Below, piece after piece: positions 1 to 7,803 of a stretch of 44,857 bases of DNA. The stretch is from Bacillota bacterium. Lineage in GTDB: Bacteria; Bacillota; SHA-98; UBA4971. Under the pieces are notes generated by a model. It searched no databases. It saw only the letters and a program-made list of their open reading frames with translations, and had not been told where the DNA came from. Position 1 is the stretch's first letter; every line of letters begins with the position of its first letter. Made by a program: the position numbers and the translations under genes. The stretch spans positions 1-44,857 of the forward strand of contig JAAYRV010000138.1 of NCBI GenBank assembly GCA_012518595.1, written 5' to 3'.

Positions 1-69
1 ATAGGGGATAACAGTAGTTTCAAGAGCTACCATTACTGCGGACAAAATGACTAAGGCCCGGTACCTCAT
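1..69 (-). CDS. mreD: Rod shape-determining protein MreD, N-terminal fragment
   Basis: Only the first 23 codons lie in the window; the gene runs off the left edge. The ATG at 69 overlaps the mreC stop codon (ATGA overlap), and the fragment translates to a short basic start followed by a hydrophobic stretch, as expected for the first membrane segment of MreD. The assignment rests mainly on position after mreB and mreC, since MreD is the integral membrane partner that follows them in most mre operons. The sequence itself is too short to be diagnostic. Confidence 0.75.
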   Translation of the reverse strand, partial: MRYRALVILSAVMVALETTVIPY

Positions 70-941
70 GGCCTATGAACCTCCTCTTCGTGTAAAAGCA
101 TGTCAGACGATGAGGATGGTTCTAAAATAATGAGGGCTTCTTCCAACCTGGCAAAATCCGCAGCAGGTTTAAGGCGTGCCGCGGATCCCACCCCGTACTT
201 GCCGGGAATAAGCTCTACAATCTCGCCTATTATCAAACCTTTCGGATAAATCCCGCCCAGCCCTGAAGACAGGATTTTGTCTCCTATAAGAAGATCAGAC
301 TCCTTTATCAGACTCTTCACAAGACACATCCCCGGAGTTCCGGGATCACCTTCAACAATAACCAGGGAGCGAGTGCTCTGTACAACCCCTCCCACAGCGC
401 TTCTGGGGTCTATGATTAAGAGCGCATTGGCAGTATTCTTAGATACCGATACTACCCGTCCCAGAAGGCCTTCACAAGATACGACAGCCATATCTTTCCC
501 AACGCCATGGCCTGTCCCCTTATTCAATGTCACTGTATTGAGCCAGTTGCCCGGATCTCTCGCAATAATCTCAGCCGCTAATGTCTTATGAGGCATCCTC
601 TCCTGGAAACCTAAAAGCTTTCTGAGTCTTATGTTTTCAAGCCTCTGCTCTTCCAGGTATACGTTTTCAGCTGTAAGCGACGCCACTTCCTGTCTCAAAA
701 CATGGTTTTCACGTACAGAGGAGCTCAGGTCTCTGATGGTTCTCGCAACATTATTTACCCAACCGGCTGTACGAAACAGGCCTGTCTGTACAGGCGCGAG
801 GATCTCGCGAACGACACGTTCCGCCGGTGTCAATCGATCTCGTTCACCTGAAGTTATGTAGATGGTAGCTATTAGGGCCAGCGCTGCTAGCGCCAGGAGC
901 ACTGCGTAAGTCTTACGCCTGGATTCATGTTGCACAAACAA
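66..941 (-). CDS. mreC: Cell shape-determining protein MreC
   Basis: A bitopic membrane protein of the elongasome that links MreB to the periplasmic or extracellular wall synthases. The 291-residue protein has a short basic N-terminus, one membrane segment at about residues 13-30, a coiled-coil-like region at about 70-110, and then the beta-rich MreC domain with the NKGTGHGVGKDMAVV and GLLGRVV motifs typical of the family. It ends in an acidic tail. Translation begins either at TTG (941) or at GTG (935); the latter is 7 bases from an AGGGGTGG site. It lies 24 bases after mreB and overlaps mreD by 4 bases, so the three are translationally coupled. Confidence 0.95.
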   Translation of the reverse strand: MFVQHESRRKTYAVLLALAALALIATIYITSGERDRLTPAERVVREILAPVQTGLFRTAGWVNNVARTIRDLSSSVRENHVLRQEVASLTAENVYLEEQRLENIRLRKLLGFQERMPHKTLAAEIIARDPGNWLNTVTLNKGTGHGVGKDMAVVSCEGLLGRVVSVSKNTANALLIIDPRSAVGGVVQSTRSLVIVEGDPGTPGMCLVKSLIKESDLLIGDKILSSGLGGIYPKGLIIGEIVELIPGKYGVGSAARLKPAADFARLEEALIILEPSSSSDMLLHEEEVHRP

Positions 942-965
942 ACCACCCCTGCTGCGCTGTTTTCT

Positions 966-2006
966 TCAACCAACTCTGGAAGAACTGGTTAGCAATCGCT
1001 TGTATCTCTTAAAATCTTCAAGTGCCATGCCTGCACCACGCACAACACACGTAAGAGGGTCTTCAGCTCGGAATACAGGTATTCCCGTTACCTCTTGAAG
1101 CACGAGATCAATGCCTTCGAGGAGGGACGCGCCGCCTGACAGCACTATACCTTTATCAATGATATCAGCAGCGAGTTCAGGAGGAGTCTTCTCCAGGGTT
1201 TGCTTCACGCCGTCAACTATCTCGGCGAGCGGGTCTTTGAGAGCTTGCTCAATTTCCCCGGATGAAACTTGCACAGCCTTTGGCAAACCTGTAACCATAT
1301 CTCTTCCCTTGACCTCCATAAGTTTCTCGGGATCACTGCATGAAGCCGCCCCTATGTTCTTTTTCACATTTTCAGCAGTCTTTGATCCGATTATAACGTT
1401 ATGAGTCCTTTTTACATACTGCATTATCGCATCGTCCATCTCATCCCCTGCGACACGAATAGATCTTGACACAACTATGCCACCTAACGAAATCACGGCA
1501 ATCTCTGTTGTTCCTCCGCCGATATCCACAATCATATTTCCTGACGGCATGAACACAGGCAACCCTGCGCCGACAGCCGCAGCCAGCGGCTCTTCAATCA
1601 CATATGCCTCTCTGGCCCCTGCCTGCAGTGCAGCATCCACTACCGCTCTTTTCTCAACCGCGGTAACACCTGACGGCACTCCGATAATGACCCTGGGCCT
1701 GACAAGACCTTTCCCATTGTGAGCTTTGACAACAAAGTGGCGCAACATAATCTCGGTCATGTCAAAGTCAGCTATTACACCGTCTCTAAGCGGACGAATT
1801 ACATTAATATTGCCCGGGGTCTTCCCTACCATTCGGTTGGCTTCTTCTCCTGCCTGAAGCAGGCTGCCTGAATCTTTACGAATCGCTACCACTGAAGGTT
1901 CTCTGAGTACCACGCCTGCTCGTTTTATGTAAACCAACGAATTCGCAGTCCCCAGATCAATGGCAAGGTCCCTGGAAAACAGCGCAAGAATTGGGTCAAA
2001 GATCAT
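966..2006 (-). CDS. mreB: Rod shape-determining protein MreB (actin homologue)
   Basis: Bacterial actin that forms membrane-associated filaments and directs lateral wall synthesis. The protein is 346 residues when started at ATG 2006, which has an AAAGGAGAA ribosome site 10-12 bases upstream; the open frame extends 10 codons further but that would overlap radC. Actin-fold phosphate loops are visible: DLGTANSLVY near the N-terminus, DIGGGTTEIAVISLGG in the middle, and GIVLSGGASLLEGID in the C-terminal half. The protein begins with the hydrophobic MIFDPILALFSRDLAIDLG stretch common in Gram-positive MreB. It sits between radC and mreC, the usual arrangement. Confidence 0.98.
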   Translation of the reverse strand: MIFDPILALFSRDLAIDLGTANSLVYIKRAGVVLREPSVVAIRKDSGSLLQAGEEANRMVGKTPGNINVIRPLRDGVIADFDMTEIMLRHFVVKAHNGKGLVRPRVIIGVPSGVTAVEKRAVVDAALQAGAREAYVIEEPLAAAVGAGLPVFMPSGNMIVDIGGGTTEIAVISLGGIVVSRSIRVAGDEMDDAIMQYVKRTHNVIIGSKTAENVKKNIGAASCSDPEKLMEVKGRDMVTGLPKAVQVSSGEIEQALKDPLAEIVDGVKQTLEKTPPELAADIIDKGIVLSGGASLLEGIDLVLQEVTGIPVFRAEDPLTCVVRGAGMALEDFKRYKRLLTSSSRVG

Positions 2007-2025
2007 GCTACTTATTCTCCTTTCT

Positions 2026-2811
2026 TTATGCATCAAACTCGAGGCAGCCGGACTCCGGAGACTCCCAGTCCATTGAAGCTATCATTCGACGTTCGACCGG
2101 TTCTCTATCCATGAAGCCAAGTTCTTTCAGACTCTTATACCTGTTATCTCCGACAATTATGTGATCAAGGACTTCAATTCCCAGAATCAATCCGCAACTC
2201 GCCAGCCTGCGCGTGATAGCAATATCAGCATCACTGGGAGTAGGATCGCCGCTGGGATGATTATGAACAAGAATTACTCTGGCGCAATTCCTTCTCACGC
2301 ACTCCTTAAAGACCTCTCTCGGATGGGCAAGAGAACTGTCGAGGCTGCCGATGGAGATGGTAACCAGATCTTCCACCCTGTTCTTTGCGTTCAGGATCAC
2401 CACTTTGAAATGCTCTCTATCCAGATAGCGCATATCCCCGACTATCAGCTCTGCCACATCCTGGGGCCCGTTTATCTGAACAAGATCCTCAGGCTCAAGC
2501 ATAAAAGCTCTTCTGCCCAGTTCTATTGCGGCTTTGATTTGGACTGCTTTTGCAGGCCCAATCCCTTTATGAGTGGCTAAGTCTTGTGTAGAGGTAGAAG
2601 CCATACCCCGAACCCCGCCGAATACCTGCAACAAGGAGTTGGCGAGCGCTAAAGCGGATTGGCCGCGGACTCCCGTGCGTAAAATGATTGATGTGAGTTC
2701 AGCTGAAGACAGGGCAGAAGGACCGACGCGGAGGAGACGCTCTCTAGGCCTTTCGCTGGCAGGCATCTGCCGAATAGTAGAGGACACCCTCTTTTTGAGT
2801 TTTCCCGACAA
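2026..2811 (-). CDS. radC: RadC-family JAB-domain protein (UPF0758)
   Basis: Member of the RadC family; despite the historic name, a role in DNA repair is not established. The N-terminal part (about residues 15-100) holds a helix-hairpin-helix-like region with the THKGIGPAKAVQIKAA motif. The C-terminal JAB1/MPN metalloprotease-like domain carries HNHPSGDPTPSDAD, the JAMM zinc motif, at about residues 182-195. Length is 261, somewhat longer than the usual 220-230 because of a C-terminal tail of about 25 residues. Translation begins at TTG, with the ribosome site AGGAGGTGA formed by the last codons of maf, so the pair is coupled. The maf-radC-mreBCD order is common in Bacillota. Confidence 0.95.
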   Translation of the reverse strand: MSGKLKKRVSSTIRQMPASERPRERLLRVGPSALSSAELTSIILRTGVRGQSALALANSLLQVFGGVRGMASTSTQDLATHKGIGPAKAVQIKAAIELGRRAFMLEPEDLVQINGPQDVAELIVGDMRYLDREHFKVVILNAKNRVEDLVTISIGSLDSSLAHPREVFKECVRRNCARVILVHNHPSGDPTPSDADIAITRRLASCGLILGIEVLDHIIVGDNRYKSLKELGFMDREPVERRMIASMDWESPESGCLEFDA

Positions 2812-2817
2812 GCCTCG

Positions 2818-3438
2818 TCACCTCCTGAATAGCTCGTTGTAAATATTAATCCCAATATCGGAGAAAATATTTGGCAACTTTGCCAATGGAAGGCCAACTA
2901 CATTGAAATAGCAGCCCTTTATGCTCTCTATGAATATTCCCCCTCGCCCCTGTATAGCGTAAGCCCCGGCTTTCCCCAAAGGCTCTCCGCTTTCGACATA
3001 AGTCTTAATTGCCTGGCAAGAGAGGTCTTTCATTCGAACTCCGGTAACCTCATGACACGAACTGCGTGCTCCTGTCGATGCATCCAACACAGTTACACCG
3101 GTCACAACATGATGCCAACGGCCTGACAAGAGGCTTAACATCCCTTCTGCCGCTTCTTGATTTTCCGGCTTTCCGAGGATCTCATCATCTAAAACAACAA
3201 CTGTATCAGCTGCTATTATTACTTTGTCCCTTAAATGCTCCGCAACATGTTGAGCTTTCGCCTGAGAAAGAGATATTACCTTGTCTCGAGGGCCGTCAGA
3301 GGGAATATCATCTTCCCGAATTCTGCTGGGCACAACTTCAAAGCTGAGGCCGATCTGTCTCAGTAAGGCAGCTCGCGCAGGTGAAGCAGAAGCCAGAACA
3401 AATCCAAGGCTCCTCGGGCCCGGGCTATGGAGATTCAT
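2818..3438 (-). CDS. maf: Maf-family nucleoside triphosphate pyrophosphatase
   Basis: Maf proteins hydrolyse non-canonical or methylated nucleoside triphosphates (dTTP/UTP in the YhdE type) to monophosphates and are also linked to septum control. The 206-residue protein has the signature start LASASPARAALLRQIGL, the conserved DTVVVLDDEILGKP loop with the catalytic Asp, the SGRWHHVVTGV segment and YAIQGRGGIFIESIKGCYFNVVGLPL near the C-terminus. The ATG at 3438 is chosen over the one at 3444, because GGAGG lies 8 bases before the former and only 2 before the latter. It is coupled to radC: its stop lies 6 bases before the radC TTG. Confidence 0.95.
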   Translation of the reverse strand: MNLHSPGPRSLGFVLASASPARAALLRQIGLSFEVVPSRIREDDIPSDGPRDKVISLSQAKAQHVAEHLRDKVIIAADTVVVLDDEILGKPENQEAAEGMLSLLSGRWHHVVTGVTVLDASTGARSSCHEVTGVRMKDLSCQAIKTYVESGEPLGKAGAYAIQGRGGIFIESIKGCYFNVVGLPLAKLPNIFSDIGINIYNELFRR

Positions 3439-3488
3439 TACCATGGCCTCCTACGGGTTAACCCTTACAACAATCGATATGTTTACAA

Positions 3489-4601
3489 CTAATGCATTTC
3501 CTCGAACCCTTTGGAAAACACCGTGTTCCCGTCACTTGTCACTATCATAGCGGAGGCTCCGTCCAGAGTCTCGATGAACCTTATGCCTTCATCCGGTCCT
3601 AACACAAAAACAGCTGTGGACAGCATGTCCGCATATAATGAATCCTTCGCCATCACAGTTACGCTCCATACTGTCTCAACAGGCATTCCTGTTTCCGGAT
3701 GCAAAATGTGGTGGTACCTCCTGCCGTCATGAACAAAAAATCTTTCATAGTCTCCGGAAGTAGCCACTGCACAATTGACTACAGACAACGTTGGGCCGAT
3801 TGTGTCTTCCATGCTTTCGCCCCTGGGATCCCGAATACCGATTTGCCACGGTTTCCCGTCAGGACGCGAGCCAACTGTAACAATGTTTCCCCCCGCATCA
3901 ATCAGCGCGTGAGAGATTCCGTGTTCTTGAAGAATCCGCGCTCCTTCCCTGGCTGCATATCCTTTTGCAACCCCGCCCAGATCAATTGACATCCCTTCTA
4001 TAGGCAACCTGACAGTCCTATTTAGCGGATCAAGCTCCAAAAGCTCCCATCCGATTAAAGAACGGGCTTGCTCTATCTCGCAAGCGTCAGGAACAGCGTG
4101 ATCCTCGGCACCAAAATCCCACACTTCCATGAGTGGGCCTATGGTAATATCAAAGGCTCCGTTTGTGAGACCGGCACACTTGACAGCCTCCTCTATGACG
4201 TAAAATGTCTCTTCACTGACCTTGACAGACTCGCCTCCGGCACCTTCATTTATGCGGGAAACATCGCTATCCGGAACATACCTGCTCATCAGTGATTCAA
4301 TTCTCCGCATCTCATCGAATGCAGCCTGCATTGCCTGCTCAGAGTTGGGCCCTATAGCCCGAATGGAAACAAAGGTATCCATTAAAAACTCGCTCCGGGA
4401 GCTCTCTTTACTGTCGTTTTCAGCCTGAGTGCGCGAAACATCCAAAGGAAGATTACGAACCGACCATGAGAAGCCATACGAGCCGGAGCGTATCACTGCG
4501 TACCCTGCCATAAGAATAACCACTAATAGAAAAATCCCTAAAAATAAACGTCTACGTAGTATCGTAGCCTGCCTATGTCTCCTGCCATACTCCCATTTCA
4601 A
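3489..4601 (-). CDS. apbE: FAD:protein FMN transferase ApbE
   Basis: Transfers FMN from FAD onto a threonine of target flavoproteins, acting outside the membrane. After a basic N-terminus there is one membrane segment (RLFLGIFLLVVILMAGYAVI), then the ApbE domain: MDTFVSIRAIG, IDLGGVAKGYAA, the ALIDAGGNIVTVGSRPDG nucleotide loop, ATSGDYERFF, YHHILHPETGMPV, and the Mg-binding DSLYADMLSTAVFVLG. No lipobox Cys is seen, so it is probably anchored by the N-terminal helix. TTG 4601 has AGGGGGG 10 bases upstream; an earlier in-frame TTG (4664) or ATG (4652) has no good ribosome site, so the start is uncertain. Its likely clients, RnfG and RnfD with their Thr flavinylation motifs, are encoded at 7195-8749. 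Confidence 0.93.
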   Translation of the reverse strand: MKWEYGRRHRQATILRRRLFLGIFLLVVILMAGYAVIRSGSYGFSWSVRNLPLDVSRTQAENDSKESSRSEFLMDTFVSIRAIGPNSEQAMQAAFDEMRRIESLMSRYVPDSDVSRINEGAGGESVKVSEETFYVIEEAVKCAGLTNGAFDITIGPLMEVWDFGAEDHAVPDACEIEQARSLIGWELLELDPLNRTVRLPIEGMSIDLGGVAKGYAAREGARILQEHGISHALIDAGGNIVTVGSRPDGKPWQIGIRDPRGESMEDTIGPTLSVVNCAVATSGDYERFFVHDGRRYHHILHPETGMPVETVWSVTVMAKDSLYADMLSTAVFVLGPDEGIRFIETLDGASAMIVTSDGNTVFSKGFEEMH

Positions 4602-4775
4602 GCAGGAATCGCCCCCCTCGGTATCTTTCCAATTCAGTGTATCACTTCTCATATGCAGTGACAAGCAGCCATTTTGGGTTAACCTGAAGTTCCCTCACAC
4701 TAAAGAAGGATGATGTTTAGGTTGACGTATGTTGGTAATGCTAATTACAAACATTCCCGAAGGGAAGTGGGTCTT

Positions 4776-5006
4776 GTGGCAAAGAAAAAGAAGAATAAAG
4801 AACGTTCAAAGAACGTACGGGGCATCGACAGGCTTAAGTTTGAAACTGCGGAACAGCTTGGCTTAAGTGATGATTTGAGAGATCCGGATGAGCTTACGGT
4901 AAGAGAAGCAGGCAAAGTCGGAGGCGCCATGGTAAGGAAATTGGTGAAAAAAGGGAAGCAGGCAATTGCAAAAGAAACTTCAAGAAAGCCTGACAGAAAT
5001 CTTTAG
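4776..5006 (+). CDS. Alpha/beta-type small acid-soluble spore protein
   Basis: Spore DNA-binding protein that coats and protects chromosomal DNA in the dormant forespore and is degraded by the GPR protease at germination. The 76-residue product has a lysine-rich N-terminus, then DRLKFETAEQLGL, which resembles the GPR cleavage region, and DELTVREAGKVGGAMVRKLV, which matches the family's second conserved block (REAG-VGG-MVRK-V). GTG 4776 is preferred because AGGGAAG lies 8 bases before it; ATG at 4710/4713 has its AAGAAGG directly abutting. It is the only plus-strand gene in the first 40 kb, between divergent apbE and convergent rnfB, so it should have its own forespore (sigma G) promoter. I could not place one convincingly. 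Confidence 0.85.
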   Translation: MAKKKKNKERSKNVRGIDRLKFETAEQLGLSDDLRDPDELTVREAGKVGGAMVRKLVKKGKQAIAKETSRKPDRNL

Positions 5007-5054
5007 GTAAGCCAGAAAGATCCATGCCATTCCTCCGGGCAGATAATGGACGAA

Positions 5055-5108
5055 GAGTTGCCGGTTGAGCAGGTGGCATACTATAACCCCGCCTGACACC
5101 GGCAACTC
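5055..5108. terminator. Inverted repeat between convergent genes, probable bidirectional terminator
   Basis: An 11-base perfect inverted repeat, GAGTTGCCGGT at 5055-5065 and ACCGGCAACTC at 5098-5108, flanks a 32-base loop that can itself pair (CAGGTGG with CCGCCTG). It lies in the 109-base gap between the ends of the spore-protein gene (+) and rnfB (-). A T-containing stretch (TCATTTTC) follows on the plus strand. Position and structure suggest termination for both genes, but the loop is larger than in a textbook intrinsic terminator. Confidence 0.6.
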
Positions 5109-5115
5109 TCATTTT

Positions 5116-5946
5116 CTAACTTGCGCTGGCAGCCTCATCTACGATAACAGGCTTATCCTTCATCACAATACATTTAGTCGGACATTTCTCAACACAAATA
5201 CCGCAGGCGTCACACTCTTCGCAATTAATAACAGCAAGGTTATCCTCGAGCGTGATAGCGCCCTTCGGACATGCCTTCTGACATATTCCACACCCAATGC
5301 ACCCGATTTTGCAGGTCTTCCTGACCTCAGCGCCTCTCCCTTTTGAGCGACAAAGCACTGTAACCTGCTGTGACATGGGCATAAGTTGTATTGTTCCCCT
5401 GGGGCACGCTTCAACACACATACCACAAGATGTGCATTTTGTCTCATCGACAACCGGCAGCCCGAGAGGTCCCATGTGAATAGCGTCAAACTTGCACACA
5501 TCGACACAGGATCCTAAGCCGAGGCATCCATACACACATGACTTGGCACCGCCTGCAATCGCAGTCTGAGCCTTACATTGCTGAAGTCCGTCATAAACAT
5601 ACCTCAACCCGCATTTGTCGTCACTGCCTTGGCAGAGAACCCTTGCTACTTTCTTCTCTGTCTGAGACGTGAGTTCAACGCCCATAATAGACGCAATCTT
5701 AGACGCTACTTCATTTCCCGAAACCGGACACGCATTGCAAGGCGCATCCCCTGCCACTATCGACGCAGCCAAACCGCTGCACCCGGGAAATCCGCATGCG
5801 CCACAATTGGCTCCCGGCAGGAGCCCGCATATCTCATCCTGCCTCGGATCCTGTTCCACGTGGAATTTCCTGGCTGCGACAGCAAGAACAACTCCAAAGA
5901 CCGCTCCGGTCAGCCCGAGAACTAATACTGCCGGTACAACTGCCAT
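5116..5946 (-). CDS. rnfB: Rnf complex subunit RnfB (iron-sulfur electron-transfer subunit)
   Basis: RnfB accepts electrons from reduced ferredoxin and passes them into the membrane-bound ferredoxin:NAD oxidoreductase. The 276-residue protein has an N-terminal membrane helix (about residues 4-25), then the Fes domain CGLLPGANCGACGFPGC with a further CNAC, and a C-terminal region rich in [4Fe-4S] ligands: CVYGCLGLGSCVDVC, CTSCGMCVEACP, CKIGCIGCGICQKACP and CEECDACGICVEKCP. That gives several ferredoxin-type clusters in addition to the Fes cluster, as in clostridial RnfB. It is the last gene of the rnfCDGEAB run, 23 bases after rnfA. Confidence 0.97.
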   Translation of the reverse strand: MAVVPAVLVLGLTGAVFGVVLAVAARKFHVEQDPRQDEICGLLPGANCGACGFPGCSGLAASIVAGDAPCNACPVSGNEVASKIASIMGVELTSQTEKKVARVLCQGSDDKCGLRYVYDGLQQCKAQTAIAGGAKSCVYGCLGLGSCVDVCKFDAIHMGPLGLPVVDETKCTSCGMCVEACPRGTIQLMPMSQQVTVLCRSKGRGAEVRKTCKIGCIGCGICQKACPKGAITLEDNLAVINCEECDACGICVEKCPTKCIVMKDKPVIVDEAASAS

Positions 5947-5969
5947 CTAATATCACCTCTCATCGCCAC

Positions 5970-6569
5970 CTACATCACTCCGAACAAGGCTTCCAATCTA
6001 AAGCCTGCAAAGCCTAAGAACGCCATTGACATGAGTCCGGCAGTTATCAAGGCTATGGGAAAGCCCTTTAGGGATTCGGGGATCTCACTAAGTTCCATTC
6101 TCTCCCTAATTGCAGCAAACAGTATTATCGCCAGGGCAAAGCCGGATGCGCCTGCCACACCGTTAACTGCAGCCTCTAACAGGTTATAGCTTTCCGATAT
6201 GTTTAGGATCGTCACGCCGAGAACTGCACAGTTCGTTGTAATCAACGGAAGATAAATGCCCAAGGCTTGGTACAGCGTTGGACTTGTTTTCTGTATTACC
6301 ATCTCCACCAGTTGCACCAAAGCCGCAATAATAAGGATAAACCCTATCGTCTGAAGGTATTCAAGCCCCAGTGGGACAAGGATCATGTTATGGAAGAACC
6401 ATGTAACTACTGAGGCAAGCCCCATGACGAAGATTACGGCTGCACTCATGCCTGCAGCTGTGTCCACTCGCTGGGATATTCCGATAAACGGACAAATCCC
6501 GAGGAACCTGGAAAGGATGAAATTATTCAAAAGCACTCCGCCGAAGAATATGACCAGCAACTTCCCCAT
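5970..6569 (-). CDS. rnfA: Rnf complex subunit RnfA (membrane)
   Basis: Integral membrane subunit homologous to NqrE and to RnfE. The protein is 199 residues with about six membrane helices. Conserved family segments visible are NNFILSRFLGICPFIG near the N-terminus and PLITTNCAVLGVTILN in the middle; each carries a Cys (C26 in ICPF and C113 or close by in TNCAV) that in RnfA/RnfE pairs is thought to bind an intramembrane Fe-S cluster. The C-terminal half has RERMELSEIPESLKGFPIALI. It lies 3 bases after rnfE. Confidence 0.97.
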   Translation of the reverse strand: MGKLLVIFFGGVLLNNFILSRFLGICPFIGISQRVDTAAGMSAAVIFVMGLASVVTWFFHNMILVPLGLEYLQTIGFILIIAALVQLVEMVIQKTSPTLYQALGIYLPLITTNCAVLGVTILNISESYNLLEAAVNGVAGASGFALAIILFAAIRERMELSEIPESLKGFPIALITAGLMSMAFLGFAGFRLEALFGVM

Positions 6570-6572
6570 ATT

Positions 6573-7205
6573 CTATCCCTCCTGCGCCCTCTTGTTCTTC
6601 CTATTAGCCACCAAATTCAAGAGGCCTATTAAAAGCCCCAGGGTAATGAACCCACCGGGTGGAAGGATTACCATGACCGCAGCCAAGCTCTGGTCAAAAA
6701 CTCGAATCCCCGGGAACCCGAAATCAGGGATGGCCAAAAGAGTCCCTGTGCCAAGCAGCTCTCTTATCGCGCTTAGCCCACATAAAGCTAAGGTCCATCC
6801 AAGCCCCATACCGAGTCCGTCAGCTAATGAATCCACTATCCCATGCTGGAAAGCAAAAGCTTCCGCTCTTGCAAAAATAATGCAGTTGACCACTATGAGC
6901 GGAATGAATATTCCCAGCACTTCATGGAGGTCAGGCAAAAAAGCCGCCATGATTAAATCCACCGTTGTAACGAACGTGGCAATAACCACGACAAAAATCG
7001 GTATCCTGATCTTCTCAGGTGTAACTTTCCTGAGAGCCGATATAATGACGTTTGAGCCCACAAGCACAAACGTAGCAGCGAGCCCCATACCTATCCCATT
7101 AGATATAGCCAAGCTCGTCGCGAGAGTCGGACACATCCCAAGAAGCATCCGAAAAGTAGGATTTTCCTTGATGATGCCTTTACTGAATTCAGACTTAAAG
7201 CTCAT
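6573..7205 (-). CDS. rnfE: Rnf complex subunit RnfE (membrane)
   Basis: Integral membrane partner of RnfA, homologous to NqrD. The 210-residue protein begins with a soluble stretch (FSKGIIKENPTFRMLLGMCPTLATS) and has about six membrane helices. The two family Cys positions are present: MLLGMCPTLA and PLIVVNCIIFARAEAFA. RELLGTGTLL and the late hydrophobic PPGGFITLGLLIGL segment are also typical. The ATG at 7205 lies inside rnfG, overlapping its end by 11 bases, which suggests translational coupling. Confidence 0.97.
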   Translation of the reverse strand: MSFKSEFSKGIIKENPTFRMLLGMCPTLATSLAISNGIGMGLAATFVLVGSNVIISALRKVTPEKIRIPIFVVVIATFVTTVDLIMAAFLPDLHEVLGIFIPLIVVNCIIFARAEAFAFQHGIVDSLADGLGMGLGWTLALCGLSAIRELLGTGTLLAIPDFGFPGIRVFDQSLAAVMVILPPGGFITLGLLIGLLNLVANRKNKRAQEG

Positions 7206-7803
7206 TTTCCGGAGCCCCCTTGTCAGTTACAACCTCAAAGACTTGAAGAGCTTCATTTACTGCGTTTGCCACAGCCCTGGAAGAAACAGTGGCGCCGGTA
7301 ATCGCGTCAATATCGCCGCCGTCTTTCTTCACCTTTACCTCTGTTCCTACAGGAATTCCCACGAATCTCATTTGAAACTCGCGGTTCGCAATATTTGCGC
7401 CGAGTCCGGGCGTCTCAGTATGGCGAATGACGGAAACGCCTGATACCTTACGGTCAGAAGACACACCTACCACGGTCTCAATAGGCCCGCCGTATCCTGA
7501 CGGAGAACACATAAATGCAAAACCTCTACGTTCACCTTGTGAATAACCTGTGTACATCTTGTCAGTAATGGTAAAACGCGGTTTTCCTTCCTGCGAGGCT
7601 TCTTGTTTCAACTCTTGAAGCGCCTCTTGCTCATCACGAAATTCATCAGCTTCAGGGAGCACATCTCTTAAAGCCTGCTCTAGCTTGATAGTTGCCTGTG
7701 CTGCAATGCGGTCGCTAGTGATCCCATTAACAAATGCTAAGACAGCGCCGGCAACTGCGCATATTACAAGAAGCACAACACCTAACCGCAATACCTCACG
7801 CAC
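7195..7803 (-). CDS. rnfG: Rnf complex subunit RnfG (covalent FMN)
   Basis: Peripheral subunit with one N-terminal membrane helix (about residues 5-27) and an extracytoplasmic FMN-binding domain. DAITGATVSS at about residues 170-179 is the flavinylation motif in which ApbE attaches FMN to the Thr of GAT. HTETPGLGANI is also conserved in the family. The protein has 202 residues, usual for RnfG. It starts at GTG 7803 inside the end of rnfD (8-base overlap). Confidence 0.96.
   Translation of the reverse strand: MREVLRLGVVLLVICAVAGAVLAFVNGITSDRIAAQATIKLEQALRDVLPEADEFRDEQEALQELKQEASQEGKPRFTITDKMYTGYSQGERRGFAFMCSPSGYGGPIETVVGVSSDRKVSGVSVIRHTETPGLGANIANREFQMRFVGIPVGTEVKVKKDGGDIDAITGATVSSRAVANAVNEALQVFEVVTDKGAPENEL

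Noticed and set aside
4710-4775. Longer start for the spore protein at 4710
   Set aside because: AAGAAGG abuts the ATG with no spacing, and the extra residues are unlike the family; GTG 4776 has proper spacing.
6385-7443. A 352-codon plus-strand open frame opposite rnfA, rnfE and rnfG
   Set aside because: It lies wholly antisense to three clear Rnf genes, has low-complexity Ser/Thr/Pro composition typical of shadow frames, and no ribosome site.
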